A DNA stretch of 64,000 nucleotides from Planomonospora sp. ID82291 (GCF_015711645.1 NZ_JABTEX010000003.1:124001-188000), one strand, 5' to 3'. Numbered from the stretch's first letter, positions 37,745 to 47,721 are shown. Notes: generated by a model from the sequence alone, not told the origin. A program made the numbers and translations.

Positions 37745-38283
37745 TGCGTTTCGCGGATGCCGCGCAGTGGGAGTCGTGGCTTGCCGTGCACCACGCGACC
37801 GAGGGCGAGGCCTGGCTGGAGATCGCCAGGAAGGGGTCGGGTGAGGAGCTGGTCGCGATCGGGGAGGCGCTGGAGGTGGCGCTGTGCTACGGCTGGATCG
37901 ACAGCCACCGCAGGTCCTGCGACGAGCGGCGCTTTCTGCAGCGCTACTCGCCGCGGCGCAGGCGCAGCCCGTGGTCGCGGGTGAACGTCGAGCGGGTGGA
38001 GGCGCTGACCGCGGCGGGGCGGATGCGTCCGCCGGGTCTGGCGGAGGTCGCCGCGGCGCAGGCGGACGGCCGCTGGGCGTCGGCGTACGCGGCTCAGCGG
38101 GAGGCGGTCGTCCCGCCCGATCTGGCCGAGGCGCTGGCGGCCGACGCGCGGGCCGCCGCGCGGTTCGAGGTGCTCGGTGCGACCGGTCGCTACCGGCTGG
38201 TGCTGCCGTTGCTGAAGGCCAGGACGGCGGCCGGGCGGGCGGCCCGTCTGGAGCGGGTGGTACGGGGGCTGGGCGGGGGGTGA
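37741..38283 (+). CDS. YdeI/OmpD-associated family protein
   Basis: 180 residues. The family signature is WLEIARKGSGEELVAIGEALEVALCYGWIDSHRRSCDERRFLQRYSPRRRRSPWSRVN (in pieces), with a C-terminal helical region ending FEVLGATGRYRLVLPLLKARTAAGRAARLERVV. Some homologues are named bacteriocin-protection proteins and others belong to YdhG/DUF1801-like folds; biochemical activity is unknown. ATGA overlap with the VOC gene makes them one translational unit under the WYL regulator. Confidence 0.88.
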   Translation: MMRFADAAQWESWLAVHHATEGEAWLEIARKGSGEELVAIGEALEVALCYGWIDSHRRSCDERRFLQRYSPRRRRSPWSRVNVERVEALTAAGRMRPPGLAEVAAAQADGRWASAYAAQREAVVPPDLAEALAADARAAARFEVLGATGRYRLVLPLLKARTAAGRAARLERVVRGLGGG

Positions 38284-38376
38284 GGGGAGGGCCGGTGGGC
38301 GGGGGTGCGGCACCGCGGGAGCGGGGCCGGGGGCCGGGGGTCGCTGGGGTCGGGGCGGGGCCGCGGGTTCGGCACA

Positions 38377-41300
38377 ATGACCGGTGTGCGAGTCGAATTG
38401 CTCGGGCCGTTCGAGGTCCGCAGCCCCGAGGGGGCCGTGCTGCAGGTTACCGGGGTCCGGTTGAGGGCGTTGCTGGCCGCCCTGGCCCTGCAGCCGGGGC
38501 GGGTGGTGGCGCGGGCGAGGCTGGTGGACTGGATCTGGGGGCGGCGGCCGCCTGTGGACGAGGTGAACGCGTTGCAGGCGTTGGTGTCGCGGTTGCGCCG
38601 GGTGCTGCCGGGCGGTGTGGTGGAGGCGGTCCCGGGCGGGTACCGGCTGGCGGTGGCCGCTGACGCGGTGGACGCGTGCCGGTTCGAGGATCTGGTGGGC
38701 CGGGCCCGCGGCGCCGGGCCCGCGGCGCGGGCGGACCTGCTGCGTTCGGCGCTGGCGTTGTGGCGGGGCGCGGCCATGGCGGACCTCGCGCTGCCGGACA
38801 GCGACGCGTTCGCCGCCGCGGTGGCGCGGCTGGACGAGCTGTACGTCGCCGCGCTCGGGGACCGGGTGGAGGCGGACCTGCGTCTGGGGCGCGGTCCGGA
38901 GCTGGTCTCCGAGCTGACCGGGCTGGTCGCGTCGTATCCGCTGCGGGAGGGGTTCGCGGGGGCCCTGATGCGGGCGCTGGCCGAGGCGGGGCGGGGGAGT
39001 GAGGCGCTGGCGGTGTACCAGCGGACGCGTGAGCGGCTCGCCGAGGAGCTGGGCGCCGATCCGTCGGCGGAGCTGGCCGCGCTGCACACCGCGCTGCTCC
39101 GTGGTGAGCTGGGCGGGCGGGCGCAGGGCCGCAGGACGAATCTGCGCGCCGAGTTGACGAGTTTCGTGGGCAGGGACGCCGACGTCGGCGCGGTCGCGGA
39201 TCTGGCCGCGGGCCACCGGCTGGTCACGTTGACGGGGGCGGGCGGCTGCGGCAAGACCAGGCTGGCCGGGGAGGTCGCGCGGACGATGCTCGCGGGGCTG
39301 CCGGACGGGGCGTGGCTGGTCGAGCTGGCGTCGGTTCCCGCGGGCGGCGAGCCGGTGCAGGCCGCTCTGTCCGCGGTCGGGCTGCGGGAGCAGGCGCTGC
39401 TCGGTGACGCGCGGGGCGGGGAGCCGATGGATCGGCTCGTGGCCGCGCTGCGTGAGCGTGCGATGCTGCTGGTCCTGGACAACTGCGAGCACATGATCGA
39501 GGCGGTCGCGGTCTTCGCGGACCGGCTCCTGGGGGAGTGCCGGGGGCTGCGGATCATCGCCACGAGCCGGGAGCCGCTCGGCATCACCGGGGAGGTGCTG
39601 TGGCAGGTCGAGCCGCTCGGGCTGCCGGCCGAGGGTGCGGGCCCGGCCGAGGTCGGGGCCTCGCCCGCGGTACGGCTGCTGCGCGACCGCGGGGGTCTGG
39701 TGCGCAAGGGCGTCGGGTCCGATGCGGCCGCGCTGTCGGCGATGGCGCGGATCTGCCGGGTGCTCGACGGGATGCCGCTGGCGATCGAGCTGGCCGCGGT
39801 ACGGCTGCGCACCATGTCCGTCGATCAGCTGGCGCGGCGGCTCGATGACCGGTTCCGGTTGCTGACGGGCGGCAGCCGTACGGCGCTGTCGCGGCACAGG
39901 ACGCTGCGTGCGGTCGTGGACTGGAGCTGGGATCTGCTGACCGAGGCCGAGCGCGGTGTGCTGCGGCGGTTGTCGGTGTTCTCCGGCGGGGCGGGCCTGG
40001 AGGCGGCCGAGCGGGTGTGCGGGGAGGGGCTGCCCGCCGGTGAGCGGGTGTTCGAGGTGCTCACCGCGTTGATCGAGAAGTCGTTGGTGCTCGCCGACGG
40101 CGGGGACGTGCCGCGTTACCGGATGCTGGGCACGATCAGGGAGTACGCGGCGGACCGGCTGGTCGAGGCGGGGGAGGGCGAGTCGGCGCGCCGGGCGCAT
40201 CTGGCCTGGTTCACCGAGCTGGCCGAGACGGCCGATCCGCACCTGCGTGCGGCCGGGCAGTTGGAGTGGCTGGCGGTGCTGGAGGCCGAGCACGACAACA
40301 TCGCCGCGGCGCTGCGCGGGGCGATCGCCGAGGGGTGGGCGCAGGAGGCGATGCGGCTGGTCGCGGCCGTGGGGTGGCACTGGTTCCTCAGTGGGCGCCG
40401 GGCCGAGGGCACCGGGTTGGGCGTCGCGGCGGCCTCCTTGGAGGGGGAGGTCTCCGATGGGGTGCGGGCGGTGGCGTACACCATCGTGGCGGTGTTCGTG
40501 TCCTCGGGGGTCGGTGGTGATCAGTATCAGGCGCGGGAGTGGATCCAGAAGGCGTCGCGGTTCGCGCGGCGCAGCGGGCGTCGTCATCCGGTGCTCGGGT
40601 TCGCCGCTCCGCTGGAGGCGATGCTGCGCGGGCCGGAGGAGTTCCTGCCGGCGTTCGAGCCGCTCATCGCCGATGGTGATCTGTGGGTGAGCGCGCAGGC
40701 CAGGCTCGCCCGCGGCCGGTTGCGGCTGGTGCTGGACGGTGATGAGACCGGTGTGGACCTCGACGCCGAGGTCGCCCTCGCCGCGTTCCGCCGGGTGGGG
40801 GATCGGTGGGGGATCGCGCTGTCGCTGGGTTTCCTGGGTGATCGGCTGGCCATGCGCGGTGAGTTCGCCCGGGCGTGTGAGCACTGGGAGGAGGCGGTGG
40901 CGGCGCTGGCCGAGCTGGGCGCGACCGAGGACCTGGTCGGGTTGCGGGCGCGGCAGGCGCAGCTGTACTGGCTGCTGGGCGACGAGCGGTCCAGTGCCTG
41001 CGCGATGGCGCAGGCGCAGCGGTACGCGGAGGGGATCGCCTGGCCGGACACGGTCGCCGAGTTGGCGATCGCGAAGGCGGAGCTGGCGCGCTGGCGCGGT
41101 GAGCCGGAGGTGGCGCGCCGGCACCTGGCCACGGTGCGGGCGATGCTGGACGATGAGCGGATCGGTCGGATCCGCGCCAAGGCGATGGACATGTACGGCT
41201 ATCTCGCGGAGGATCTGGAGAGTTCCCGCGCCTATCGGGCCGAGGCGTTGCGCGCGGTGGCGGGGACGGCGTTTCCGCCGATGCTGGCGGGGGTGCTGGT

Positions 41301-41526
41301 CGGGATCGCGGATCTGGCGCTGCGCCGGGGGCAGGACGAGCAGGCGGTGCGGTTGCTGGCGGCGGGTGACGCCGTGCGCGGTGCGCCGGATCGTTCGCAG
41401 CCGGACGCTTGCAGGATCGCGGCGCAGGCGCGCGGTCGTCTCGGTGAGGCGCTGTTCGCCGAGGCGGTCCGTGAGGGTCGGCGGCGGGACTGGCGTGAGC
41501 TGGCCGAGATCGCGCTCGCTCCGTGA
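38377..41526 (+). CDS. AfsR/SARP-family regulator with NB-ARC ATPase and TPR region
   Basis: 1049 residues. OmpR-like Trans_reg_C domain (about 1-90, VRVELLGPFEVRSPEG), BTAD (about 95-240, CRFEDLVGRAR ... GSEALAVYQRTRERLAEELGADPSAEL), NB-ARC/AAA domain with Walker A GAGGCGKTRLA (Lys293) and LLVLDNCEHM, then winged-helix and TPR-like repeats to the end. Such proteins activate secondary metabolism or morphological genes. Start may instead be the GTG 9 nt downstream, since CACAAT ends 7 nt before it. No biosynthetic cluster is directly adjacent; the lasso cluster is 8 kb away. Confidence 0.92.
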   Translation: MTGVRVELLGPFEVRSPEGAVLQVTGVRLRALLAALALQPGRVVARARLVDWIWGRRPPVDEVNALQALVSRLRRVLPGGVVEAVPGGYRLAVAADAVDACRFEDLVGRARGAGPAARADLLRSALALWRGAAMADLALPDSDAFAAAVARLDELYVAALGDRVEADLRLGRGPELVSELTGLVASYPLREGFAGALMRALAEAGRGSEALAVYQRTRERLAEELGADPSAELAALHTALLRGELGGRAQGRRTNLRAELTSFVGRDADVGAVADLAAGHRLVTLTGAGGCGKTRLAGEVARTMLAGLPDGAWLVELASVPAGGEPVQAALSAVGLREQALLGDARGGEPMDRLVAALRERAMLLVLDNCEHMIEAVAVFADRLLGECRGLRIIATSREPLGITGEVLWQVEPLGLPAEGAGPAEVGASPAVRLLRDRGGLVRKGVGSDAAALSAMARICRVLDGMPLAIELAAVRLRTMSVDQLARRLDDRFRLLTGGSRTALSRHRTLRAVVDWSWDLLTEAERGVLRRLSVFSGGAGLEAAERVCGEGLPAGERVFEVLTALIEKSLVLADGGDVPRYRMLGTIREYAADRLVEAGEGESARRAHLAWFTELAETADPHLRAAGQLEWLAVLEAEHDNIAAALRGAIAEGWAQEAMRLVAAVGWHWFLSGRRAEGTGLGVAAASLEGEVSDGVRAVAYTIVAVFVSSGVGGDQYQAREWIQKASRFARRSGRRHPVLGFAAPLEAMLRGPEEFLPAFEPLIADGDLWVSAQARLARGRLRLVLDGDETGVDLDAEVALAAFRRVGDRWGIALSLGFLGDRLAMRGEFARACEHWEEAVAALAELGATEDLVGLRARQAQLYWLLGDERSSACAMAQAQRYAEGIAWPDTVAELAIAKAELARWRGEPEVARRHLATVRAMLDDERIGRIRAKAMDMYGYLAEDLESSRAYRAEALRAVAGTAFPPMLAGVLVGIADLALRRGQDEQAVRLLAAGDAVRGAPDRSQPDACRIAAQARGRLGEALFAEAVREGRRRDWRELAEIALAP

Positions 41527-41727
41527 ACGTCGTGCGTGCCGGCGGGCGGGTGCCGGCCCGGTGAGCGCGGTGAGGGCGGTGCGTGCGGTGTGTTCCGGCG
41601 GGCGGGGTGACCAGGTCCTCGCCTGCCGGGTTTCTGTCGGGGGAGCGGTCCGGTGTTAGAAATGCCGCGGTGCTGGTAGAAAAACAAGCGCCTGCCCTGG
41701 AATCCGCAGGTGTGAGGAGGGCCCGCC

Positions 41728-42138
41728 ATGCTGTTCGCACCCGATCACGGCCCGGCGTTCACCGTCTCGGCCGGTCTGTACAACGATGCGGTCGTCGTGC
41801 GCGCCTGCGGGGCGCTCGACGCGGCCGGCGCCCCGGTCCTGCGTGAGCAGTTGCATCGTCTGTGGGGTCTGTCGGAGTTGCCGGTCGTCGTCGTCGATCT
41901 GACCGAGACCACGTTCTGCGACTCGACGGGGCTGGGTGTGCTGGTCGCCGCCCTGCAGCGCTGCGAGGGGCGGGGCACGCGGTTGGTGCTGGCCGGCGTC
42001 GACGGGGTGGTGGCGCGTGTGCTGGCCATCACCGGCCTGCGTACGACGTTCGAGATCTGCCCGACTCCCGCCGACGCCCTGCGGGTGGCCGCCCGCCGGG
42101 ACACGCGGTCCGGTGAGGGGCACCTCAGTTCCGCGTAG
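41728..42138 (+). CDS. STAS-domain anti-sigma factor antagonist
   Basis: 136 residues. [23 protein letters not shown] and [24 protein letters not shown] place the phosphorylatable serine at Ser66. Partners would be an HPK-type anti-sigma kinase, absent from this window. GAGGAGGG 9 nt before the ATG. The last 14 bp overlap the 3' end of the convergent epoxide hydrolase gene. Confidence 0.92.
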   Translation: MLFAPDHGPAFTVSAGLYNDAVVVRACGALDAAGAPVLREQLHRLWGLSELPVVVVDLTETTFCDSTGLGVLVAALQRCEGRGTRLVLAGVDGVVARVLAITGLRTTFEICPTPADALRVAARRDTRSGEGHLSSA

Positions 42139-43477
42139 GCGCGGGGGCGGGTGAGGGGCTGCTTGCGCCGTCAGGCGCCGGTCCGGTTCCGGGCCGCAGG
42201 GGGCGGAAGAAGGCGCGCACGTCGTGGACGAGCAGTTCCGGTTCCTCCATCGCCAGGAAGTGGCCGCCCCGGTCGAGTTCGGTCCACCGCACGATGGCGT
42301 GGTCGCGTTCGGCCCAGCGGCGGATGGTGACGTCGTGGGCGGAGACGAGCACTCCGGTGGGCACGGTTCCGCGGGAGGGGGCGGTCCAGGCGGCGGTGTC
42401 GCCGGAGGGGCCGTCTCCGCCTGGACCGGTTGCGGCGGTGTCGCCGGAGGGGCCGTCTCCGCCTGGACCGGTTGCGGCGGTGTCGCTCCAGGAGGGGGCG
42501 GAGATCTCCTCGTAGTAGATCTGCGCCGCCGATCCGGCGGTGCCGGTCAGCCAGTACAGCGAGACGTCGGTCAGGATGCGGTCGCGGTCGACGCTGTCTT
42601 CGGGCAGTCCCTCTTCGGGGTGGGTGAGCTCCTTGAACTTCTCCACGATCCAGGCGAGCTGGCCGACGGGTGAGTCGTGCAGTCCGTAGGCCACGGTCTG
42701 CGGCCGTTTGGCGTTGCACTGCAGGTAGCCGTCGTTGAAGTCCTGCATGGCCTGCCAGCGGCGCTGCTCGGCCGGTGTCAGGCCGTCGGTCTCGCCCTCG
42801 GCGCCGGTGGGGAAGGCGAGCAGGGCGTTGAGGTGGATGCCGGTGACGCGGTCGGGGTTCTGTTCGCCGAGGTGGGGGGCGACCCAGGCGCCGGTGTCGT
42901 AGCCCTGCACGCCGTAGCGGTGGTAGCCGAGCAGGTCCATCAGCCGGGCCAGCAGCGCGGCCATCCTGGCGGCGTCCATGCCGGGTCCGGCCAGCGGGGT
43001 GGAGAAGCCGAAGCCCGGCAGGGACGGGATGACGAGGTCGAAGGCGTCGGCGGCGTCGCCGCCGTGCGCGCGGGGGTCCGACAGCGGGCCGATGACGTCG
43101 AGGAAGTCCACGACGCCGCCGGGCCAGCCGTGCAGCAGCAGCAGCGGGGCGGCGCCGGGTTCGGGGGAGCGCACGTGCACAAAGTGGAGGGTCTGCCCGT
43201 CGATGGTGGTGCGGTACTGCGGGTGGGCGTTGAGGGCGGCTTCGTGTGTCCGCCAGTCGTAGCCGGTGCGCCAGTATGCGGCGAGGTCCTTCAGGTAGGC
43301 GACGGGCACGCCGCGGCTCCAGCCGACGCCGGGCAGTTCGTCCGGCCAGCGGGTGGCGGTCAGGCGGGCGGCGAGGTCGTCCAGGTGCGCCTGGGGGACG
43401 TCGATGCGGAAGGGCAGGATCTGCGGCCGGGGGCTTGCGGGGGCCGCGGGGCCGGTGGTGTGGCGGGGGTTGGTCAT
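42125..43477 (-). CDS. Epoxide hydrolase (EHN type alpha/beta hydrolase) with internal repeat insert
   Basis: 450 residues. N-terminal EHN domain (about 20-105: [28 protein letters not shown] in parts), oxyanion loop HGWPG (116-120), nucleophile Asp194 in GYDTGAW, late His in [13 protein letters not shown]. It opens epoxides to diols. The cap/C-terminal region holds an insert of repeated [14 protein letters not shown] units absent from typical homologues. Leaderless start: TAGCTT ends 7 nt before the ATG. Divergent from a WYL regulator, with the dyad centred 32 bp from both starts. Confidence 0.9.
   Translation of the reverse strand: MTNPRHTTGPAAPASPRPQILPFRIDVPQAHLDDLAARLTATRWPDELPGVGWSRGVPVAYLKDLAAYWRTGYDWRTHEAALNAHPQYRTTIDGQTLHFVHVRSPEPGAAPLLLLHGWPGGVVDFLDVIGPLSDPRAHGGDAADAFDLVIPSLPGFGFSTPLAGPGMDAARMAALLARLMDLLGYHRYGVQGYDTGAWVAPHLGEQNPDRVTGIHLNALLAFPTGAEGETDGLTPAEQRRWQAMQDFNDGYLQCNAKRPQTVAYGLHDSPVGQLAWIVEKFKELTHPEEGLPEDSVDRDRILTDVSLYWLTGTAGSAAQIYYEEISAPSWSDTAATGPGGDGPSGDTAATGPGGDGPSGDTAAWTAPSRGTVPTGVLVSAHDVTIRRWAERDHAIVRWTELDRGGHFLAMEEPELLVHDVRAFFRPLRPGTGPAPDGASSPSPAPAPTRN
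42391..42486. repeat. 42-bp in-frame minisatellite, 2.3 copies, in the epoxide hydrolase
   Basis: Units at 42391-42432 and 42433-42474 are identical, followed by a partial third. Each adds 14 residues ([14 protein letters not shown]) to a surface loop between the cap and the catalytic His. Confidence 0.85.
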
Positions 43478-43497
43478 GCCGGAGAAGCTACGGGGCG

Positions 43498-43520
43498 CTT
43501 AGGACGGATCCGGTCCTAAG
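43498..43520. promoter_or_regulatory. Operator CTTAGGAC-N7-GTCCTAAG of the WYL/epoxide hydrolase locus
   Basis: Perfect 8-bp arms around GGATCCG, centred exactly 32 bp from both divergent starts, so it covers both promoters. Contains AGGA-N9-TCCT as at 37269-37289. Confidence 0.75.
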
Positions 43521-43540
43521 GATCGGGCAGTCTGGCAGGC

Positions 43541-44500
43541 ATGGTGGACACCTCCGCGCGGCTGCTCCGGCTGCTGTCGCTCCTGCAGACCCGCCGGGAG
43601 TGGTCCGGCGCCGAGCTGGCCGGGCGGCTGGAGGTGAGCGTGCGCACGGTCCGCCGGGACGTGCAGCGGTTGCGCGGGCTCGGCTACCCGGTGCACGCCG
43701 TGCAGGGCTGTGCCGGTTACCGGCTGGGGGCGGGCGGGGCGCTGCCGCCGTTGCTGCTGGACGACGACGAGGCGGTGGCGGTGGCGGTGGGGTTGCGCAC
43801 GGCGGCGGATGGTTCGGTCGCCGGGATCGAGGAGACCTCGCTGCGGGCGCTGGCCAAGCTGGAGCAGGTGCTGCCGTCCCGGTTGCGGCACCGGGTGGAT
43901 GCGTTGAACGCGGCGACCGTGCGGGTCGGCGGCGTCGGGCCCGCGGTGAGTCCGCAGGCGCTGATGGCGATCGCCGAGGCCTGCCGCCGCCGTGAGCGGC
44001 TGCGTTTCGACTACCGCGGTCCGCGCGGCGGTGTGACGGTGCGGTGCGTCGAGCCGCACCGCCTGGTCAGTTTCGGCCGGCACTGGTATCTCGTGGCGTG
44101 GGACGCCGACCGCGATGACTGGCGGGTCTTCCGGGTGGACCGGCTGGCGCCCCGCACGCCCACCGGTCCGCGGTTCGCGCCGCGCGAGCCGCCCGACGGC
44201 GATGTGGCGGCCTATCTGGCGCGGCGGTTGTCGTGGCGGACCTGGCCGTGGCAGGCGAGCGTGGTGCTGCACGTGCCGGCGCAGGCCGCGGCGGGGCGGG
44301 TCTGGCCGGGCATGGGGGTGATCGAGGCGGTCGACGGCGACCGTTGCCTGCTGCACGTCGGTGCCGAGAGCCCGGCGGACCTGGTGTGGATGATCACTTC
44401 GGTCGGCGTCGGTTTCACCCTCGTCGAGGGTCCGGCCGAGCTCGCCGAGGAGCTGCGGGCCCACGCCGAGCGCTGCCTGCGGGCCGTGCGGGCGAGGTAG
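43541..44500 (+). CDS. WYL-domain regulator (paralogue of 36310-37248)
   Basis: 319 residues. HTH_11 domain (REWSGAELAGRLEVSVRTVRRDVQRLRGLGYPVH in pieces), wing CAGYRLGAGGALPPLLLDDDEAVAVAVGL, WYL domain (RLRFDYRGPRGGVTVRCVEPHRLVSFGRHWYLVAWD in pieces) and WCX tail. Shares most of its first 125 residues with the regulator at 36310. Leaderless ATG: CAGTCT ends 7 nt before it. Likely represses itself and the divergent epoxide hydrolase through the dyad at 43498-43520. Confidence 0.93.
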   Translation: MVDTSARLLRLLSLLQTRREWSGAELAGRLEVSVRTVRRDVQRLRGLGYPVHAVQGCAGYRLGAGGALPPLLLDDDEAVAVAVGLRTAADGSVAGIEETSLRALAKLEQVLPSRLRHRVDALNAATVRVGGVGPAVSPQALMAIAEACRRRERLRFDYRGPRGGVTVRCVEPHRLVSFGRHWYLVAWDADRDDWRVFRVDRLAPRTPTGPRFAPREPPDGDVAAYLARRLSWRTWPWQASVVLHVPAQAAAGRVWPGMGVIEAVDGDRCLLHVGAESPADLVWMITSVGVGFTLVEGPAELAEELRAHAERCLRAVRAR

Positions 44501-44613
44501 GGCGTGCCCCGTACGGCCCGCGGCGCCGGTCGTGGTCGCAGCGGCGGCCGGGGGTGGCCCACGGGGCGGGGCACGGGGGTGCGCGGCGGGCGGGAGGCGG
44601 GCGGGCGGGGTCC

Positions 44614-46080
44614 TCAGTCGTGCCAGGCGGGGGAGAAGCGCGCCCGCCAGCCGCCGGGCAGCTTCACCGTGCGCCAGCCGGCGGCGTAGCGGGGCGGGGC
44701 GGCGCCCCGGTAGACCAGCAGCAGCCGCTCGCCCGCGTCGATGGCCCGCCGGACGGGGGCCGGCGGGGTGCGGGGGAAGCCGCGGGCCAGTCCCCGCGAG
44801 CGGCAGCCCAGCAGGTAGCCGATCTGGACGCCGGACTGGCCGTAGACCGTGCACGGGGCCCGTACACCCCGGCGGCGCAGGTCCTCGGTGGCCAGCCGTA
44901 CCCGTTCGCGGCCTTCGTGGGCGATGGCCGCCATGCGGTGCGCGTAGGCGCCCTGGAGCGCCAGGTGAGCCAGCAGGCCGGTGGCGGTGAACGCGATGGC
45001 GGTACGGCGCAGCGGCGGGCGGCTGCGCCGTACCAGGGCCAGGGCGCCCGCGGCGACGGGCAGGGCCAGCAGTGCGTAGGCGGGCATGAGGAAGCGGGGG
45101 GCGGCGTAGCCGACGTAGAACAGGTACGGCGCGGTGAGGGCGGCGGCGACGAGGGTGGCCAGCAGCAGGGGGCCGGGTCGGCGGCGGTCGCGCCAGGCGG
45201 TCCGCAGGCCGACCGCGGCCATCAGCGGGATCGCCAGCCACCAGGCCAGCGCCACGGGGGAGACGTCGCCGCAGTCGGCGCCCCACCGGCACAGGGATGG
45301 GCCGTCGAGCGCGGCGGCGTGCTCGGCGATCGAGACGGTCAGGCCCGTCAGGTTGGCCTGCCCGGCGGCGTGCAGGCGGGCGGCGGCCCCGCCGTGGCGC
45401 AGTTCGGCCTCCACCAGCCATTCGCCCCAGCCGACGGCCAGTCCGGCGGCGATCGCGGCCAGGGCCGCCGGGCGGCGCGGGCGGGCCAGGAGCGCCGCGG
45501 CGGCCAGGGGCACGGCGGCGACGAGCGCGTCGGAGGGGCGCAGCAGCGCCATGGCGGCCATCACGGCGGCCAGGCCCGCGAGCGCGGCCCGGGAGCGGCG
45601 CGACAGGCAGAGCAGGCCGGTGGCGGCGACGGCGGTCAGCGCCACGTACAGGTTGGGCATGGCCTCGTTGCCGTAGAACAGCGACAGCCAGCAGCCGGCG
45701 AACAGCAGCGCGGCCAGCGGGGCGGTGTGGCCGGGGCGCACCCGCGTCCAGATGAGGAAGGCGCCGTACAGGGCCAGGCACGACAGCGCGGTGAGGTACA
45801 GGCGCAGCGCGGTCACCGAGTCGGTCAGCGCGGTGACCGGGGCGACCAGCAGGGGGACGCCCCGGGCGCGGGGGGCGCTGAACTCGGCGGGCGGCGCGTG
45901 CGCGGCGAACTGGCTGGCGTAGATCGCCTCGTCCCAGCCGATGCCCATGCGGGGGGAGACGATCGTCAGCTGGGCCGCGCCGTACAGCGCGGTGACGAGG
46001 GCGAGCAGGACGGCGGGGCGGGGCAGCGGCGGGCGCGGCGGGGTGGGGGAGGAGGGCGTGCGGGCGAGGGTGCTCGTCAT
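44614..46080 (-). CDS. GT39-like polytopic membrane glycosyltransferase
   Basis: 488 residues with about ten membrane helices and a C-terminal soluble tail. The first extracytoplasmic loop holds GWDEAIYAS, the acidic pair typical of lipid-dependent (polyprenyl-phosphate-sugar) GT-C enzymes. Later helices include LLFAGCWLSLFYGNEAMPNLYVAL. Could transfer a sugar to a cell-surface acceptor. ATG start. The soluble tail (CTVYGQSGVQIGYLLGCRSRG) is rich in residues typical of this family. Same strand as the MFS gene upstream, 156 bp apart. Confidence 0.8.
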   Translation of the reverse strand: MTSTLARTPSSPTPPRPPLPRPAVLLALVTALYGAAQLTIVSPRMGIGWDEAIYASQFAAHAPPAEFSAPRARGVPLLVAPVTALTDSVTALRLYLTALSCLALYGAFLIWTRVRPGHTAPLAALLFAGCWLSLFYGNEAMPNLYVALTAVAATGLLCLSRRSRAALAGLAAVMAAMALLRPSDALVAAVPLAAAALLARPRRPAALAAIAAGLAVGWGEWLVEAELRHGGAAARLHAAGQANLTGLTVSIAEHAAALDGPSLCRWGADCGDVSPVALAWWLAIPLMAAVGLRTAWRDRRRPGPLLLATLVAAALTAPYLFYVGYAAPRFLMPAYALLALPVAAGALALVRRSRPPLRRTAIAFTATGLLAHLALQGAYAHRMAAIAHEGRERVRLATEDLRRRGVRAPCTVYGQSGVQIGYLLGCRSRGLARGFPRTPPAPVRRAIDAGERLLLVYRGAAPPRYAAGWRTVKLPGGWRARFSPAWHD

Positions 46081-46236
46081 CGTGCCGGTCCGGTGCCGGG
46101 CCGCCGGCGGGGTGTCGCAGAGGGCGTCATGTCCGGTGTCTCTCCTGGTCGTCGGCGGTGGCCCGGCGGGCGCGGCGGGAGGTCCGGGCGGATGGAGGGA
46201 TACCCGGGCGGCGCGGGGCGCACGGGGCGGGGCGCG

Positions 46237-47721
46237 TCAAGATTGGAGAAAACGGCTGGGAGCGGAGTCGGCGTCGGCCCGGCGGGCGCGGCGGGAGGCC
46301 GCGGCGGCGCTCCCCGCGGCCACGGCCAGGGCCAGGGCGGCGAGGAGCGCCGCGGCGGCGAAGGTCCAGCGGGTCGCGCGCGCCACGTCCGCCGCCGCGG
46401 CCGTGGCGACGTCATCGGTGCCGGAGGCCAGGGCGAAGAGCGCGCCCATGACCGACGCGCCGGTGACGAGGCCGAGGTTGCGCGAGAGGTTCAGCATCCC
46501 CGACGCCAGGCCGCGCCGGTGCGGGGGGACGTCCTTCATGACCGCGGTGGTGTTGGCCGCCTGGAACAGGGCGTAGCCGGCGGTGACGGTGACCAGGGGG
46601 ATGACGTATCCGGGGACGCCGGCGAGGGCGGGCATCGCGGAGAGCGCCGCGGCGCCGCCGAGGACGCCGCCGAGCCCGGCGATCGTCGTCGCCCGGGTTC
46701 CGAAGCGGTCGGCGGCGCGGCCCGCGGGGACGCCGGCGAGGGCGGCGACCGCGGGACCGGCCGACATCACCAGGCCGACGGAGGCCGGGTCGAGGCCGAG
46801 CACCCGGGCCAGGTGGAAGGGGCCGACGACGAGAGTGGTCATCATGACCGTCGAGACCAGCGCGCTCGTCGTCAGGCCCGCGGCCAGGACGGGGTCGCGG
46901 AGCGCCGAGGGGCTGAGCAGCGGGGAGGCGACCCGGTTCTCGGTGGCGACGAACAGGCCGAGGCCTGCCCCGGAGGCGATGAGCAGTCCGATGGCGAGCG
47001 GCCCGAACGCGTTCCCCTCGACCGTCATGGCCAGGGCGTAGGTGCCCAGGGTGATCGCCAGCAACGCCGTGCCCGCGATGTCGAAGCGTCCTCGGGCGGG
47101 TCCGGCCGCCGGCGGGGCGCCGGGCAGCGCCCGTGCCGTGAGCGTGAGCGCCAGGAGGCCGAGCGGCACACCGGCGAGGAAGATCGCCCGCCAGTCGAAG
47201 GCGGCGATGAGGACTCCGCCGAGGGAGGGGCCCGAGGCGGTGCCGGCCGCCGACATCGCGCCGAGGAGCCCCATGGCGCTGCCGGTGCGGTCTTCGGGCA
47301 CGGTCTCGCCGACGAACGCCATCGTCAGCGCCGTCATGCACGCGGCGCCGGCGCCCTGGAGCGCTCGGGCGGCGGCCAGGAGGGGAAGGTCGGGGGCCAG
47401 ACCGCACAGCAGCGTCGCGATCGTGAACACGGTGATGCCGCCGAGCAGGAGACGGCGGCGGCCGAGGAGGTCTCCGAGCCGGCCGGCGACGGCGACCAGT
47501 GTCGTGACGGCCAGGAGGTAGGCGATCACGACCCACTGGACCTCGTTGAAGGGGGCGTCGAGGGCCGCGGCCATGTCCGGCAGGCCGACGTTGGCGATGC
47601 TGGTGCTCAGCGAGGGCAGGAGCACGGACAGCGACAGCGCGGTCAGCGCCCGGGCCGGCGACGGACGGCGGGCGGGGGGTGTCGGCTCGTGCGCGGCGGC
47701 CGGGTGCGTCGCGGGTCTCAT
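46237..47721 (-). CDS. MFS multidrug exporter, DHA2 (EmrB/QacA) family
   Basis: 494 residues, about fourteen membrane helices. Motif A GRLGDLLGRRRLLLGGITVF, motif C-like GLLGAMSAAGTASGPSLGGVL, WRAIFLAGVPLG and LPSLSTSIANVGLPDMAAAL (motif D1) are clear. Proton-driven efflux of hydrophobic drugs or metabolites. ATG start. Divergent from a LysR regulator; a 16-bp palindrome lies in the shared 173-bp region. Substrate unknown. Confidence 0.93.
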   Translation of the reverse strand: MRPATHPAAAHEPTPPARRPSPARALTALSLSVLLPSLSTSIANVGLPDMAAALDAPFNEVQWVVIAYLLAVTTLVAVAGRLGDLLGRRRLLLGGITVFTIATLLCGLAPDLPLLAAARALQGAGAACMTALTMAFVGETVPEDRTGSAMGLLGAMSAAGTASGPSLGGVLIAAFDWRAIFLAGVPLGLLALTLTARALPGAPPAAGPARGRFDIAGTALLAITLGTYALAMTVEGNAFGPLAIGLLIASGAGLGLFVATENRVASPLLSPSALRDPVLAAGLTTSALVSTVMMTTLVVGPFHLARVLGLDPASVGLVMSAGPAVAALAGVPAGRAADRFGTRATTIAGLGGVLGGAAALSAMPALAGVPGYVIPLVTVTAGYALFQAANTTAVMKDVPPHRRGLASGMLNLSRNLGLVTGASVMGALFALASGTDDVATAAAADVARATRWTFAAAALLAALALAVAAGSAAAASRRARRADADSAPSRFLQS

